NCBI GenBank assembly: GCA_024636705.1
Contig: JAGXGN010000164.1
Location: forward strand, 1-32,958
Direction of reading: 5' to 3'
Source of the DNA: Halomonas sp.
GTDB taxonomy: Bacteria; Pseudomonadota; Gammaproteobacteria; Pseudomonadales; Halomonadaceae
DNA length: 32,958 bases
Shown here: positions 19,606-28,011 of the stretch, piece after piece
Layout: every line of letters begins with the position of its first letter
Numbering within the stretch: position 1 is the first letter of the stretch
Program-made: the position numbers and the translations under genes
The notes under the pieces: model-generated
Told to the model about the DNA's origin: nothing
What the model saw: only the letters and a program-made list of their open reading frames with translations
Databases searched by the model: none

Positions 19606-20538
19606 ATGTCCGCCCAACAAATTTCCCCCGTGCTCGCTGACCTGCATCTGCTGACCGTGCTGGGCCAGGCGCGCAGCTTTACCAAGGCGGCGCGCCGGCT
19701 GGGCGTCTCCAAGGCCTCGGTAAGCACCCGCATCGCCAACCTTGAGCGTGTCGTTGGCATGCCGCTGGTGCGCCGGACCACCCGCTCGGTGGTGCTCACC
19801 GACGCCGGGCTGCAACTGGTGGAGGACATTGAGCCCTCTTTCGTCCGCATCGAGCAGAGCCTCTCCAGCATCAAGGATCTGGCCGGGAACCCGCGCGGCC
19901 TGTTGCGGGTGAGCGCCCCGGTAGCGCTTGGGCGCCAGCGTATCGCCCCGATGCTGCCGGCCTTCCTGCAGCGCTACCCGGAGATCCGGTTGGAGCTCGA
20001 TCTCTCGGATCGCTTCGTCAACCTTGCCCAGGAGGGCTTCGATCTGGCCATCCGCCACACCCAGTCAGCGCCGGAGACCCACGTGGCATGGGTCCTGAGG
20101 GAGTCGCGCTCGCTGCTTGTCGCCAGCCACGATTACCTGGAGCGCCACGGCGTACCCCGACACCCTGCAGACCTGAGTCGCCATGAGTGCTTGATGTATC
20201 TGCGTGACGGCAACACCCAGAGCTGGAGCTTCGAACGCGAGGCCGGCCGTAAGCGCGGCGAGCGGATCGGTGTGCCAGTCGGCGGGCGCTTCAAGGCCAA
20301 CAACAGCGAGGTGCTACGGGAAGCGGTGCTGGGCGGGCTGGGCATTGGTCTGTTGCCGGACTTCACCGCCGTGGATGAGCTCCGGCCCGGTCGCTTGGCG
20401 CAGGTGCTGCCGGCCTGGAAGCCGGTGGGCTTCTTCGGCGAGCGGTTGTTTGCGATCAGGCCTTGGACGCGGCAAGTGCCGCGGGCGGTGCAGTGCCTGG
20501 TTGATCACTTGCGCCAGGGCTTCGCGGCAATAGCGTAG
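19606..20538 (+). CDS. LysR-family transcriptional regulator
   Basis: N-terminal HTH SFTKAARRLGVSKASVSTRIANLERVVGMPLVRRTTRSVVLTDAG. Confidence 0.93.
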   Translation: MSAQQISPVLADLHLLTVLGQARSFTKAARRLGVSKASVSTRIANLERVVGMPLVRRTTRSVVLTDAGLQLVEDIEPSFVRIEQSLSSIKDLAGNPRGLLRVSAPVALGRQRIAPMLPAFLQRYPEIRLELDLSDRFVNLAQEGFDLAIRHTQSAPETHVAWVLRESRSLLVASHDYLERHGVPRHPADLSRHECLMYLRDGNTQSWSFEREAGRKRGERIGVPVGGRFKANNSEVLREAVLGGLGIGLLPDFTAVDELRPGRLAQVLPAWKPVGFFGERLFAIRPWTRQVPRAVQCLVDHLRQGFAAIA

Positions 20539-20588
20539 CCCTCTAGGTGTGATTTCTCGGTAGATACTGTCTCACGGCGCATGGGCGA

Positions 20589-20729
20589 GCCCTGCTGGTT
20601 TACCGAGTGCCGGTGGAGGCGCTGGAGCGAAGCAGGCAATTACCTGCCTGGCTTTATCAGTACAACTGGCATCGGCTGCATGCCAGCCTGGATTATCGTC
20701 CCCAGTTAGCCGGGTGGGAATTTGCGTGA
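20589..20729 (+). mobile_element. IS481-type transposase C-terminal remnant
   Basis: frame reads ALLVYRVPVEALERSRQLPAWLYQYNWHRLHASLDYRPQLAGWEFA*; YNWHR.H.SL is the integrase-core C-terminal motif; no start or upstream catalytic residues. Confidence 0.65.
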
Positions 20730-20785
20730 ACAACCCATCCACAGCCTCAAGTCGATCTGTTACGCAAGCGCGCCGACCTATTGCC

Positions 20786-20815
20786 ATGCCTTCTTAGAGC
20801 CTTTTGAGAAGGCAT
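20786..20815. terminator. 9-bp perfect hairpin (ATGCCTTCT ... AGAAGGCAT)
   Basis: inverted repeat with 12-nt loop; no U tract. Confidence 0.3.
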
Positions 20816-20820
20816 GCTTG

Positions 20821-20840
20821 AATTTATCGACCGATTAACA
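20821..20840. promoter_or_regulatory. putative shared operator, site 1 (upstream of TRAP operon)
   Basis: AATTTATCGACCGATTAACA; 17/20 match to reverse complement of site 2. Confidence 0.6.
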
Positions 20841-21042
20841 GATCATTTGATCAATGCCAAGACAAGAGGCGTCCGCCTGGATGGAGCGTCCCAGAGGAGC
20901 GAGGGTAGACCTCTCGGCAATTCACTGCATTGCCAGATCAGCCAAGCCGGCGGTAGGTCCGCCGGGGCATAATCTCTCCTCCCTTGCCGAGGCAGAAGGT
21001 ACCGTCCAGTGTGACGGTCGTCTGCAACTGTAGGAGAAAACA

Positions 21043-22113
21043 ATGAAACTATTTAAAGCCGGCCTTGCCGGTGCTCTTGCCTTGGGTGTAGGTCTGGCAA
21101 GCACCAATGTCGTCGCAGCAGAACGCATCACCGTCAACATCGGTTCCAGCCATCCGGTTCAGAACATCTGGGTATGGGCGATGAAGAACGTCTTTCAGCC
21201 CGAGGTGAACCGCATCCTCGAAGAGCAGGGTGACGACTACAAAATCCGCTGGCGCGAGAATTATGGCGGAACCCTGTATAAGTTTTCCGAGACCCGCAAG
21301 GCGGTGAAAGAAGGCATCGTCGACGTCGGCATGATTGGTACCGTGTGGGAGGAGTCCGACCTGCCGCTGCAGAACGTCACGTACTACACCCCGTTCGCCA
21401 CCGATGACCACAAGCTCATCATCAAGATTTTCGATGACCTTAACCAGAATCTTCCGGAACTTCGCGACAGCTGGCACAGGCAAAATCTGGTGCACCTTTC
21501 GACGCTGGTCACCGACAGCTACGACATCTACGCCACCAGCCAGATCAAGACGCTGGAGGACCTTCAGAATATACGCCTAAATGCTCCGGGTACTTCCGCG
21601 AACTGGCTTAAGGGTACCGGCGCCATTCCTGTCGACGGTGGCCTGACCACCTACTACACCAATATCCAGACTGGTGTCACCGAAGGCACCTTGTCATTCG
21701 CCAGCGGCATTGGCCCGGCTCGAGTGCATGAGGTCGCTCCGGAGCTGACCCGTGTAGGCTTTGGCTCAATGGCCTTCGGTGCCGTGGCAGCCAATAAGCG
21801 TTTTTTTGACAATCTTCCAGAGGAAGTCCAATCAGCGTTCCGTCAGGCTGGCAAGGTCATGTCGACGCGTCATGGTGAGCACGTCACCAAGACCGCCGAG
21901 GAGTGGCTGGCCGTTATGCAGGAAGAGGGATTGGAGATCCATGACTTGCCTGCCGCCGAGAAGCAGCGTTGGGTGAACAGCTTGCCGAACCTGGTCGGCC
22001 CATGGCTGGAGGCCAATGGTGAGGATGCTGAAGTGGTCCTGAAGGCTTACTTCGATAAGTTGCGCGAGAACGGCGTTGAGCCGTTGCGAGCCTGGGACGC
22101 AGTCGTCCGCTAA
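21043..22113 (+). CDS. dctP: TRAP transporter substrate-binding protein (DctP family)
   Basis: signal peptide, IDTLEDLQ-like KTLEDLQNIRLNAPG, TNIQTGVTEGTLSF; followed by DctQ and DctM. Confidence 0.9.
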   Translation: MKLFKAGLAGALALGVGLASTNVVAAERITVNIGSSHPVQNIWVWAMKNVFQPEVNRILEEQGDDYKIRWRENYGGTLYKFSETRKAVKEGIVDVGMIGTVWEESDLPLQNVTYYTPFATDDHKLIIKIFDDLNQNLPELRDSWHRQNLVHLSTLVTDSYDIYATSQIKTLEDLQNIRLNAPGTSANWLKGTGAIPVDGGLTTYYTNIQTGVTEGTLSFASGIGPARVHEVAPELTRVGFGSMAFGAVAANKRFFDNLPEEVQSAFRQAGKVMSTRHGEHVTKTAEEWLAVMQEEGLEIHDLPAAEKQRWVNSLPNLVGPWLEANGEDAEVVLKAYFDKLRENGVEPLRAWDAVVR

Positions 22114-22120
22114 GCCGCAT

Positions 22121-22142
22121 GGCCGCGCCCTTCGGCGCGGCC
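22121..22142 (+). terminator. 9-bp GC hairpin between dctP and dctQ
   Basis: GGCCGCGCC-CTTC-GGCGCGGCC; no U tract, so attenuator/RNA-stabilising element rather than full terminator. Confidence 0.5.
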
Positions 22143-22170
22143 TATTCCAAGTCACGAAACGAGACTTGCC

Positions 22171-22713
22171 ATGAGCATCACGAATAACGCAACTTCGTCT
22201 GCTGTCGGGTGGTTCGTACGTCTTGCCGACCTCCTCGCTGCCCTCGGCACATTCTGGATTTTCGTACTGATGAGCCTGGTAGTGGCGGATGTCGCCGGGC
22301 GCAACTTCTTCGACACACCGCTTACAGGTGTCGCCGAGTTTGCTGGTCTATCCGTGGCGGCCATCGTGTTCCTGCAGCTGGGAGCGGGAATCCTTGGTGG
22401 CCGCATGACTCGTGCCGGCTTCCTGATTGACTTAATCGATCGGCGCCTCCCGAGGCTGCGGTTGGCTCTGGATGTGCTGTATGCCCTGGTGGGCTGTTTC
22501 ATCTTCGCGCTGCTTACATACAGTGCCTGGCCGGAGCTGATGCTGTCCTGGCAGAGCGACGAGTTTTATGGTGTACGCGGCCTCTACATGCTTCCGGGCT
22601 GGCCCTTCCGAGCCCTGGCAGTGATCGGGGCAACGATGGCGACCCTGGCCTACCTGTTTCTGATTCCGGTGCTGTTGCAGCGGGGGCCAACCGACACAAC
22701 GAGGGCTTCCTGA
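22171..22713 (+). CDS. dctQ: TRAP transporter small permease (DctQ family)
   Basis: four hydrophobic segments; VVADVAGRNFFDTPLTGVAEFAGL. Confidence 0.9.
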   Translation: MSITNNATSSAVGWFVRLADLLAALGTFWIFVLMSLVVADVAGRNFFDTPLTGVAEFAGLSVAAIVFLQLGAGILGGRMTRAGFLIDLIDRRLPRLRLALDVLYALVGCFIFALLTYSAWPELMLSWQSDEFYGVRGLYMLPGWPFRALAVIGATMATLAYLFLIPVLLQRGPTDTTRAS

Positions 22714-24041
22714 TGAGCGATCTAGGCTTCACCGCCCTGGTTATTGGCACACTTGTTATGCTGGTGCTGATGGGGATGCACATCGCTGTGGCGCTAATGA
22801 CAGTGGCCTTCGTTGGGATGTGGGTAATCCGGGGCAATTTCGACTTGGCCCTCCAAATGATGTACATGTCCGCTTACGGTGGTATCTCCAGCTATATCTT
22901 CGCGACCATTCCATTATTCGTCCTGATGGGTTTATTGGTCAGTATTTCCAATATTGGAAAGGATACTTTCGACGTCGCTGAAACCTTTCTGCGGCGCGTA
23001 GCAGGCGGTCTGGGCGTGGCCACCGTGGCGGCGAATGCGGTCTTTGCGGCCGTAACCGGCGTGTCCATCGCCTCCGCAGCGGTGTTTACCAAGGTGGCAG
23101 TTCCTGAGATGGCCAATCATGGCTACCGTAAGGCATTCGCCGCTGGGACCGTGGCGGGCAGTTCGGTTCTGGGTATGCTGGTGCCGCCAAGTCTGCTTTT
23201 GATCGTCTATGGTGTGCTAGCGGAGGAGTCCATTGGCAAGCTCTTCATCGCCGGATTGATTCCGGGGGTAATCCTGGCGGTTGGTTTCGTGGCAATTATT
23301 GTGCTGTTGGCTATATTCGCTCCACGCTTTGTGTTCGATTTCGACCGCCTGAAGGAGCTCGGCGAAGCCCGGAGGATTCAGCCGGTGCTCACCGGTAAGC
23401 AGTTGGCGGGTAAGTCCCTGCCCATTGTCGCCTTGGTGCTGCTGGTTTTGGGCGGACTTTACGCTGGCTTCTTCACGCCGACTGAGGCGGGCGGCATGGG
23501 CGCCTTTGGTGCCTTCGTCATTGCTCTGATGCGTCGCTCGCTGACTCCACAGCGGATGTGGGAGGTGCTGCGGGAGACCGGAGGAGTATCCATCAGCATC
23601 CTGATTCTGTTGATCGCCGCGCTCTTCTATAGTCGCATGCTTGCCATGGCTGGTGTACCTATGGCCATTTCGGATATGGTGTTGGACGCGAACCTGGGGC
23701 CATATGGTTTTCTGGCGTTGTATGTTCTCATCGTGCTGTTGATGGGCATGATATTAGACTCTACTTCGATACTGCTGGTAATGGTCCCAATCGCGGCCCC
23801 GATTGCCACGGACTTCGGCTTCGATTTGATCCACTTTGGCATTATCACAGTGATCGCGGTGGAGATCGGCCTGCTGACACCGCCATTCGGCATCTCAATC
23901 TTCACTGTGAAATCCACGCTCAATGACGAGAGTGTTTCGGTGGAGTCCATTTTCGGTGGAGTCCTGCCCTACGTCGCAGTGATGCTTTTCGTTCTGGCGC
24001 TGATCGCGGCGTTCCCAGCGTTGACTCTGGTCCTGGTCTGA
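22713..24041 (+). CDS. dctM: TRAP transporter large permease (DctM family)
   Basis: PLFVLMGLLVS, GTVAGSSVLGMLVPPSLLLIVYG, FFTPTEAGGMGAFGA, LLTPPFGISIF. Confidence 0.95.
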   Translation: MSDLGFTALVIGTLVMLVLMGMHIAVALMTVAFVGMWVIRGNFDLALQMMYMSAYGGISSYIFATIPLFVLMGLLVSISNIGKDTFDVAETFLRRVAGGLGVATVAANAVFAAVTGVSIASAAVFTKVAVPEMANHGYRKAFAAGTVAGSSVLGMLVPPSLLLIVYGVLAEESIGKLFIAGLIPGVILAVGFVAIIVLLAIFAPRFVFDFDRLKELGEARRIQPVLTGKQLAGKSLPIVALVLLVLGGLYAGFFTPTEAGGMGAFGAFVIALMRRSLTPQRMWEVLRETGGVSISILILLIAALFYSRMLAMAGVPMAISDMVLDANLGPYGFLALYVLIVLLMGMILDSTSILLVMVPIAAPIATDFGFDLIHFGIITVIAVEIGLLTPPFGISIFTVKSTLNDESVSVESIFGGVLPYVAVMLFVLALIAAFPALTLVLV

Positions 24042-24131
24042 GCGTGTGCCGGTCGCGACAGCTGTCATCACGTCTATCCACCTGGGCGCCGCGGACAACG
24101 GGGCGCCGTGTTTTCCGGAGGCCATCGGCCA

Positions 24132-24830
24132 ATGAAACAACCGGTTCCTCTGGACGATGTGGGACTGCCCGGCCGCGCCCTGGACTGGAGTCGCGAGCAC
24201 CGCAATGGGGTGCTCCAGCGCCCTCGAGTCGCCGCCCTGGTGCTGGCGGCTGGTGGCTCGCGCCGGATGGGCCAGGCTAACAAGCTGCTACAGCCTTGGC
24301 GGGACGAGGCGTTGGTGCGGCATGCGGTGCGCGCGGTGGTGCAAAGCGGTGCAGCACCGGTCTATCTGGTGGTCGGCCACCAGGCCGAGGCCGTCACCCG
24401 GGCGACGGACGACCTGCCCGTGATGACTGTCTACAACCCCGATCACGCAGAGGGGCTGTCCAGCAGCCTGCGGGCGGGACTGCGCGCCTTGCCTGAAGAG
24501 GTCGACGGTGTACTGGTGGCCCTGGGCGACATGCCGCGAGTCAACCCGCGGGATCTACGTCGTCTACAGGCCGCCTTCAACCCAGCCGAAGGCCGGGCCA
24601 TCTGTGTGCCGATCTATCAGGGCAAGCGCGGCAATCCGGTGTTGCTGGGTCGGCAGTTATTCGCCGAACTACTGCTCCTAGAGGGGGACCTGGGCGCGCG
24701 TTACCTGATCGGAGTCCATGAGGACCTGGTAACCGAAGTGGCAGTGGAGGGATCCGGGGTGCTCTTGGATGTGGACACCCCCGCCGCCCTGGAGCAGCTG
24801 CGTCGCGACGCAGGGGAGCCGGCTTCATGA
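24132..24830 (+). CDS. MobA-like NTP transferase (molybdenum cofactor cytidylyltransferase-like)
   Basis: ALVLAAGGSRRMGQANKLLQPW; GLSSSLRAGLRALP; LVALGDMPRV; GKRGNPVLLGRQLF. Confidence 0.88.
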   Translation: MKQPVPLDDVGLPGRALDWSREHRNGVLQRPRVAALVLAAGGSRRMGQANKLLQPWRDEALVRHAVRAVVQSGAAPVYLVVGHQAEAVTRATDDLPVMTVYNPDHAEGLSSSLRAGLRALPEEVDGVLVALGDMPRVNPRDLRRLQAAFNPAEGRAICVPIYQGKRGNPVLLGRQLFAELLLLEGDLGARYLIGVHEDLVTEVAVEGSGVLLDVDTPAALEQLRRDAGEPAS

Positions 24831-24934
24831 GCGTCCTTCCTCCGCTACCTGCCACAGCGCACCCGGATGTCTGGTGCAAGGTGCGAGAGGTTTTCGGCAT
24901 CGACAGTGAGCTGCGCGTGCCGGCCTCTCGCTAG
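24827..24934 (+). CDS. 35-aa ORF coupled to the MobA-like gene, probably a truncated gene
   Basis: ATGA overlap; MSVLPPLPATAHPDVWCKVREVFGIDSELRVPASR*. Confidence 0.35.
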   Translation: MSVLPPLPATAHPDVWCKVREVFGIDSELRVPASR

Positions 24935-24989
24935 CCAAGCGAGCATCTTCTGGTCAAGTCGTAGTGGACACTTTTTTCAGCAGATTTCG

Positions 24990-25547
24990 CTACAGCAATA
25001 TAAAGGCACTGGCCGCGGCAGCGGCGAGAACGACGGCTGCGATGATCCAGCCGAGGCGGTTAATGCCGGCTGTCGGTTGTGCCGCCCCCGGCGCGGTGGA
25101 CTTGCCGCCGCTGACCTGCTCGACGAAATTGCAGAAGAAATCATCTGCGGTCTTGCGGACTACGCCCTGGATGAGCCGGCTGCCTACGCTGGCCAGCTTG
25201 CCAGCCACCTCCGCATTGGCGGTGTAGCGCAGGACGGTTTCCTGCGGTCCGCTCTCCTCCAGTTCGACGCGGGCCGAGCCCTTGGCGGAGCCGGCCATGC
25301 CGCCTTGGCCCTGGCCGGAGATGGTGTAGCTGCGCGGGGCGTCGATATCGGAGAAGTCTACCTTGCCGTTAAACCGAGCCTTGATGGAGCCGATCTTGCT
25401 GACGATACGGGCGGTGAAGGTGGTGTCTGATACCTTGTCCAGGGCCTCACAACCGGGGATCGACTCCTGCAGCACCGCCGGATCATTGAGCGCCTCCCAG
25501 ACCTGCTTTCGTGGTGCGGGGATACGATGCTCGCCTGAAATCTCCAT
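24990..25547 (-). CDS. coxG: CoxG-family SRPBCC protein
   Basis: MEISGEHRIPAPRKQVWEALNDPAVLQESIPGCEALDKVSD...; C-terminal hydrophobic anchor. Confidence 0.9.
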   Translation of the reverse strand: MEISGEHRIPAPRKQVWEALNDPAVLQESIPGCEALDKVSDTTFTARIVSKIGSIKARFNGKVDFSDIDAPRSYTISGQGQGGMAGSAKGSARVELEESGPQETVLRYTANAEVAGKLASVGSRLIQGVVRKTADDFFCNFVEQVSGGKSTAPGAAQPTAGINRLGWIIAAVVLAAAAASAFILL

Positions 25548-25568
25548 AGTGCGTCCTCCTCGGTACGC

Positions 25569-25588
25569 TATTTATCTTTTGATAACTA
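25569..25588. promoter_or_regulatory. putative shared operator, site 3 (upstream of coxG)
   Basis: TATTTATCTTTTGATAACTA; perfect TTATC-N4-GATAA arms. Confidence 0.55.
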
Positions 25589-25750
25589 AAATAGATGATA
25601 GCGGCTGGAGCGAAAAAATCAAGGGGAAGAATGCGCCGGGCGCGGGGGTCTCATGCGTTAGTCAAGCTGGCTCAGAGCGCAGAGAAGGCATCACACGGCT
25701 TTTCACCGTGACCCTGTGCCTCCCTATGGTACGTTTGATGAACGGAGCGC

Positions 25751-25776
25751 ATGGGCTTCGCTGGGCTATGCCCATC
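25751..25776. repeat. possible REP-like intergenic hairpin between coxG and tetR
   Basis: ATGGGCTTCGCTGGGCTATGCCCAT... ATGGGC/GCCCAT arms; only one copy seen here. Confidence 0.3.
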
Positions 25777-25805
25777 CTGTGGGAGCTACCGCGGAGCCGG
25801 GCCCG

Positions 25806-26462
25806 CTAAACATCGTGCCTGGCGAAGTGCCAGCGCAAGGTCACGGGCGTGCCTTCGATGAAGCTGTGAACCACTCTTTCGATGTGACCATCGAGGTCCT
25901 CCGGGATGGGCAGGTTGTAGATCCACTTGCGGATGGCCAGGTAATAGATCCCGCCATGGAGGTTCCAGGCAAGCTCCAGCTCTTCGGGCTCAAGCGGCAC
26001 CTCGTCGGTGGAAGGCAACCCTGCCACCTCACGCAGTTCGGTGCATACTGGTACGAACAGCTTGTCCTGGACGATACTCAGGTAACGCTCGGTGATGTTC
26101 CCGCCCTTCAGCCCGGAAAACATGAAGATGCGCACCCACTCATAGTTGAAGATCGCCCGGGTGTACTCCCGATACAGGGTAACCAGGCGCTCCTCCAGGG
26201 GCCGGCTACGGTCGATGATCAGCGCCTCCCAGTGCGGCTGCCAGCGTTTGATGTAGACCTCGTTATAGACCCGTTCGATCAAGCACTCTTTGCTCGGGAA
26301 ATAGCGGTACAGTAATGGCTGGGTGATGCCTAAGCGCTTGGCCAGCTCCCGGGTTTGACCCTCGAAACCGACCTCGGCGAAGAAGCGGATCGCCCCGTCA
26401 ACAATCTGGCGCTCCCGCTGCTCCGGGGTAAGCCGCCGCCGTTTGCCTGTTTCCGCTTTCAC
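25806..26462 (-). CDS. TetR/AcrR-family transcriptional regulator
   Basis: RERQIVDGAIRFFAEVGFEGQTRELAKRLGITQPLLYRYFPSKECLIERVY. Confidence 0.93.
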   Translation of the reverse strand: MKAETGKRRRLTPEQRERQIVDGAIRFFAEVGFEGQTRELAKRLGITQPLLYRYFPSKECLIERVYNEVYIKRWQPHWEALIIDRSRPLEERLVTLYREYTRAIFNYEWVRIFMFSGLKGGNITERYLSIVQDKLFVPVCTELREVAGLPSTDEVPLEPEELELAWNLHGGIYYLAIRKWIYNLPIPEDLDGHIERVVHSFIEGTPVTLRWHFARHDV

Positions 26463-26553
26463 CGCTCTACTCCTTTCGCTAAGACTGCCACCATTCTTGC
26501 CGCCTGCGGATACGACTACAAGGGCATTGACATCGGCCCACCGGTCGCCGCAT

Positions 26554-26573
26554 AGTTAATCGATTGATAAATT
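26554..26573. promoter_or_regulatory. putative shared operator, site 2 (between tetR and coxM)
   Basis: AGTTAATCGATTGATAAATT; reverse complement AATTTATCAATCGATTAACT. Confidence 0.6.
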
Positions 26574-26623
26574 GCGGCGACGCTACCGGTTGCCGCCTAT
26601 GAGCTGCCGGAGGAGACGAAGAC

Positions 26624-27523
26624 GTGAAGTCGCCGCAATTCGACTATGTACGCCCGGGTTCGCTGGACCAAGTGCTGGACCTGTTGGCCGAGCACGGGGA
26701 CGAGGCCCAGGTAATCGCGGGCGGCCAAAGCCTAGTGCCCACCATGAACATGCGCCTGGCAGCCCCGAGCGTGCTGGTGGATGTGAACCACGTCCCTGGT
26801 CTGGCCGGTGTCGAACTGTGCGGCAAGTGGCTGCGCATTGGTGCGCTGACTCGCCACGCAGAAATCGCGTGCTCCCCGGAGGTTGCTCGTCACGCCCCGC
26901 TGCTAGCCCGTGCAGCGCCTTACATCGCCCACGAGGCGATCCGCAATCGCGGCACCTTCGGCGGCAGCGTCGCTACCGCCGACCCCGCCTCGGAGTGGCC
27001 GGCCTGTTGCCTGACCCTTGGGGCGCGCATTCACCTGGCCAGCCGCAAAGGCACCCGAACCATCCCGGCGGAGGATTTTTTCGAGGGCGTCTACCAGACC
27101 GCCATCGAGCCCCACGAGCTGATCACCCACGTGGAGGTGCCGGCGGCCGCCGACGGCATGCTCTACGGCTTCGACGAACTAGCCCGGCGCAAGGGCGATT
27201 ACGCCATCGTTGGACTAGCCGTCCAGGCTCGAATCGGCGCGAAGGGGCCCATGAAGCTGCTGCGGCGCAACGACCAGCGCCTGTCCGAGGTTAGGCTGGG
27301 CTTCTTCGGTGTGGCCGAAACTCCTGTGCTGGCCCAGCAAGCCGCCGCCGCACTGGAGGGCCGGCCCCTAGACGCCGAATCCATCCAGGCCGCTCAGTCA
27401 GCCCTGGCCGATGACCTCCAGCCCCTAAGCGATCTCTACACCTCAGCCGAGGCCAAGACCCACATGACTCGCGTGCTCCTTGGCCGAGTGCTGCACGCAT
27501 TGAGCGGAGACCATAGCGCATGA
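26624..27523 (+). CDS. FAD-binding subunit of molybdenum hydroxylase (CoxM family)
   Basis: VIAGGQSLVPTMNMRLAAPSVLVDVN; AIRNRGTFGGSVATADPASEWPACCL. Confidence 0.93.
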   Translation: MKSPQFDYVRPGSLDQVLDLLAEHGDEAQVIAGGQSLVPTMNMRLAAPSVLVDVNHVPGLAGVELCGKWLRIGALTRHAEIACSPEVARHAPLLARAAPYIAHEAIRNRGTFGGSVATADPASEWPACCLTLGARIHLASRKGTRTIPAEDFFEGVYQTAIEPHELITHVEVPAAADGMLYGFDELARRKGDYAIVGLAVQARIGAKGPMKLLRRNDQRLSEVRLGFFGVAETPVLAQQAAAALEGRPLDAESIQAAQSALADDLQPLSDLYTSAEAKTHMTRVLLGRVLHALSGDHSA

Positions 27524-28011
27524 GCGACATCAACTACGAGCTCAACCTGACCGTTAATGGCGAGCGCGGCAGCTTCCGTGTCAGTCCGCGACTTTCCTTG
27601 GCCGACTTTCTACGCGAGGAACTGCACTTGACCGGCACCCATGTCGGCTGCGAACAGGGTGCCTGCGGCGCTTGCACCGTGCGCTACAACGGCGACCAAG
27701 TGCGCGCCTGTCTGATGTATGCCGTGCAGGCCGAAGGGGCGGAGGTCGAGACCATCGAGGGTATCACCGAGAGCGGCGAACTGGCCGCCCTACAGGAGGC
27801 CTTCCACCGCAACAACGCCTTGCAGTGCGGCTTCTGCACGCCGGGCATGCTGATAGCCGCCGCCGACCTGCTCAAGCACAACCCCAGCCCGGATCGCGAC
27901 CAGATTCGCGCCGGGATATCCGGCAACTACTGCCGCTGCACTGGCTACCATTCCATTGTCGACGCCGTGGCCGAGACCTGCAGCGGTGGCACCAAGGAGG
28001 CTACGCAATGA
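27520..28011 (+). CDS. 2Fe-2S subunit of molybdenum hydroxylase (CoxS family)
   Basis: THVGCEQGACGACTVRYNGDQVRAC and NALQCGFCTPGM ... GNYCRCTGYHSI. Confidence 0.96.
   Translation: MSDINYELNLTVNGERGSFRVSPRLSLADFLREELHLTGTHVGCEQGACGACTVRYNGDQVRACLMYAVQAEGAEVETIEGITESGELAALQEAFHRNNALQCGFCTPGMLIAAADLLKHNPSPDRDQIRAGISGNYCRCTGYHSIVDAVAETCSGGTKEATQ

Noticed and set aside
27672-28007. N-terminal extension of the CoxL-like ORF in the track
   Set aside because: Overlaps coxS-like gene in another frame; true start ATG 28008 overlaps the upstream TGA.
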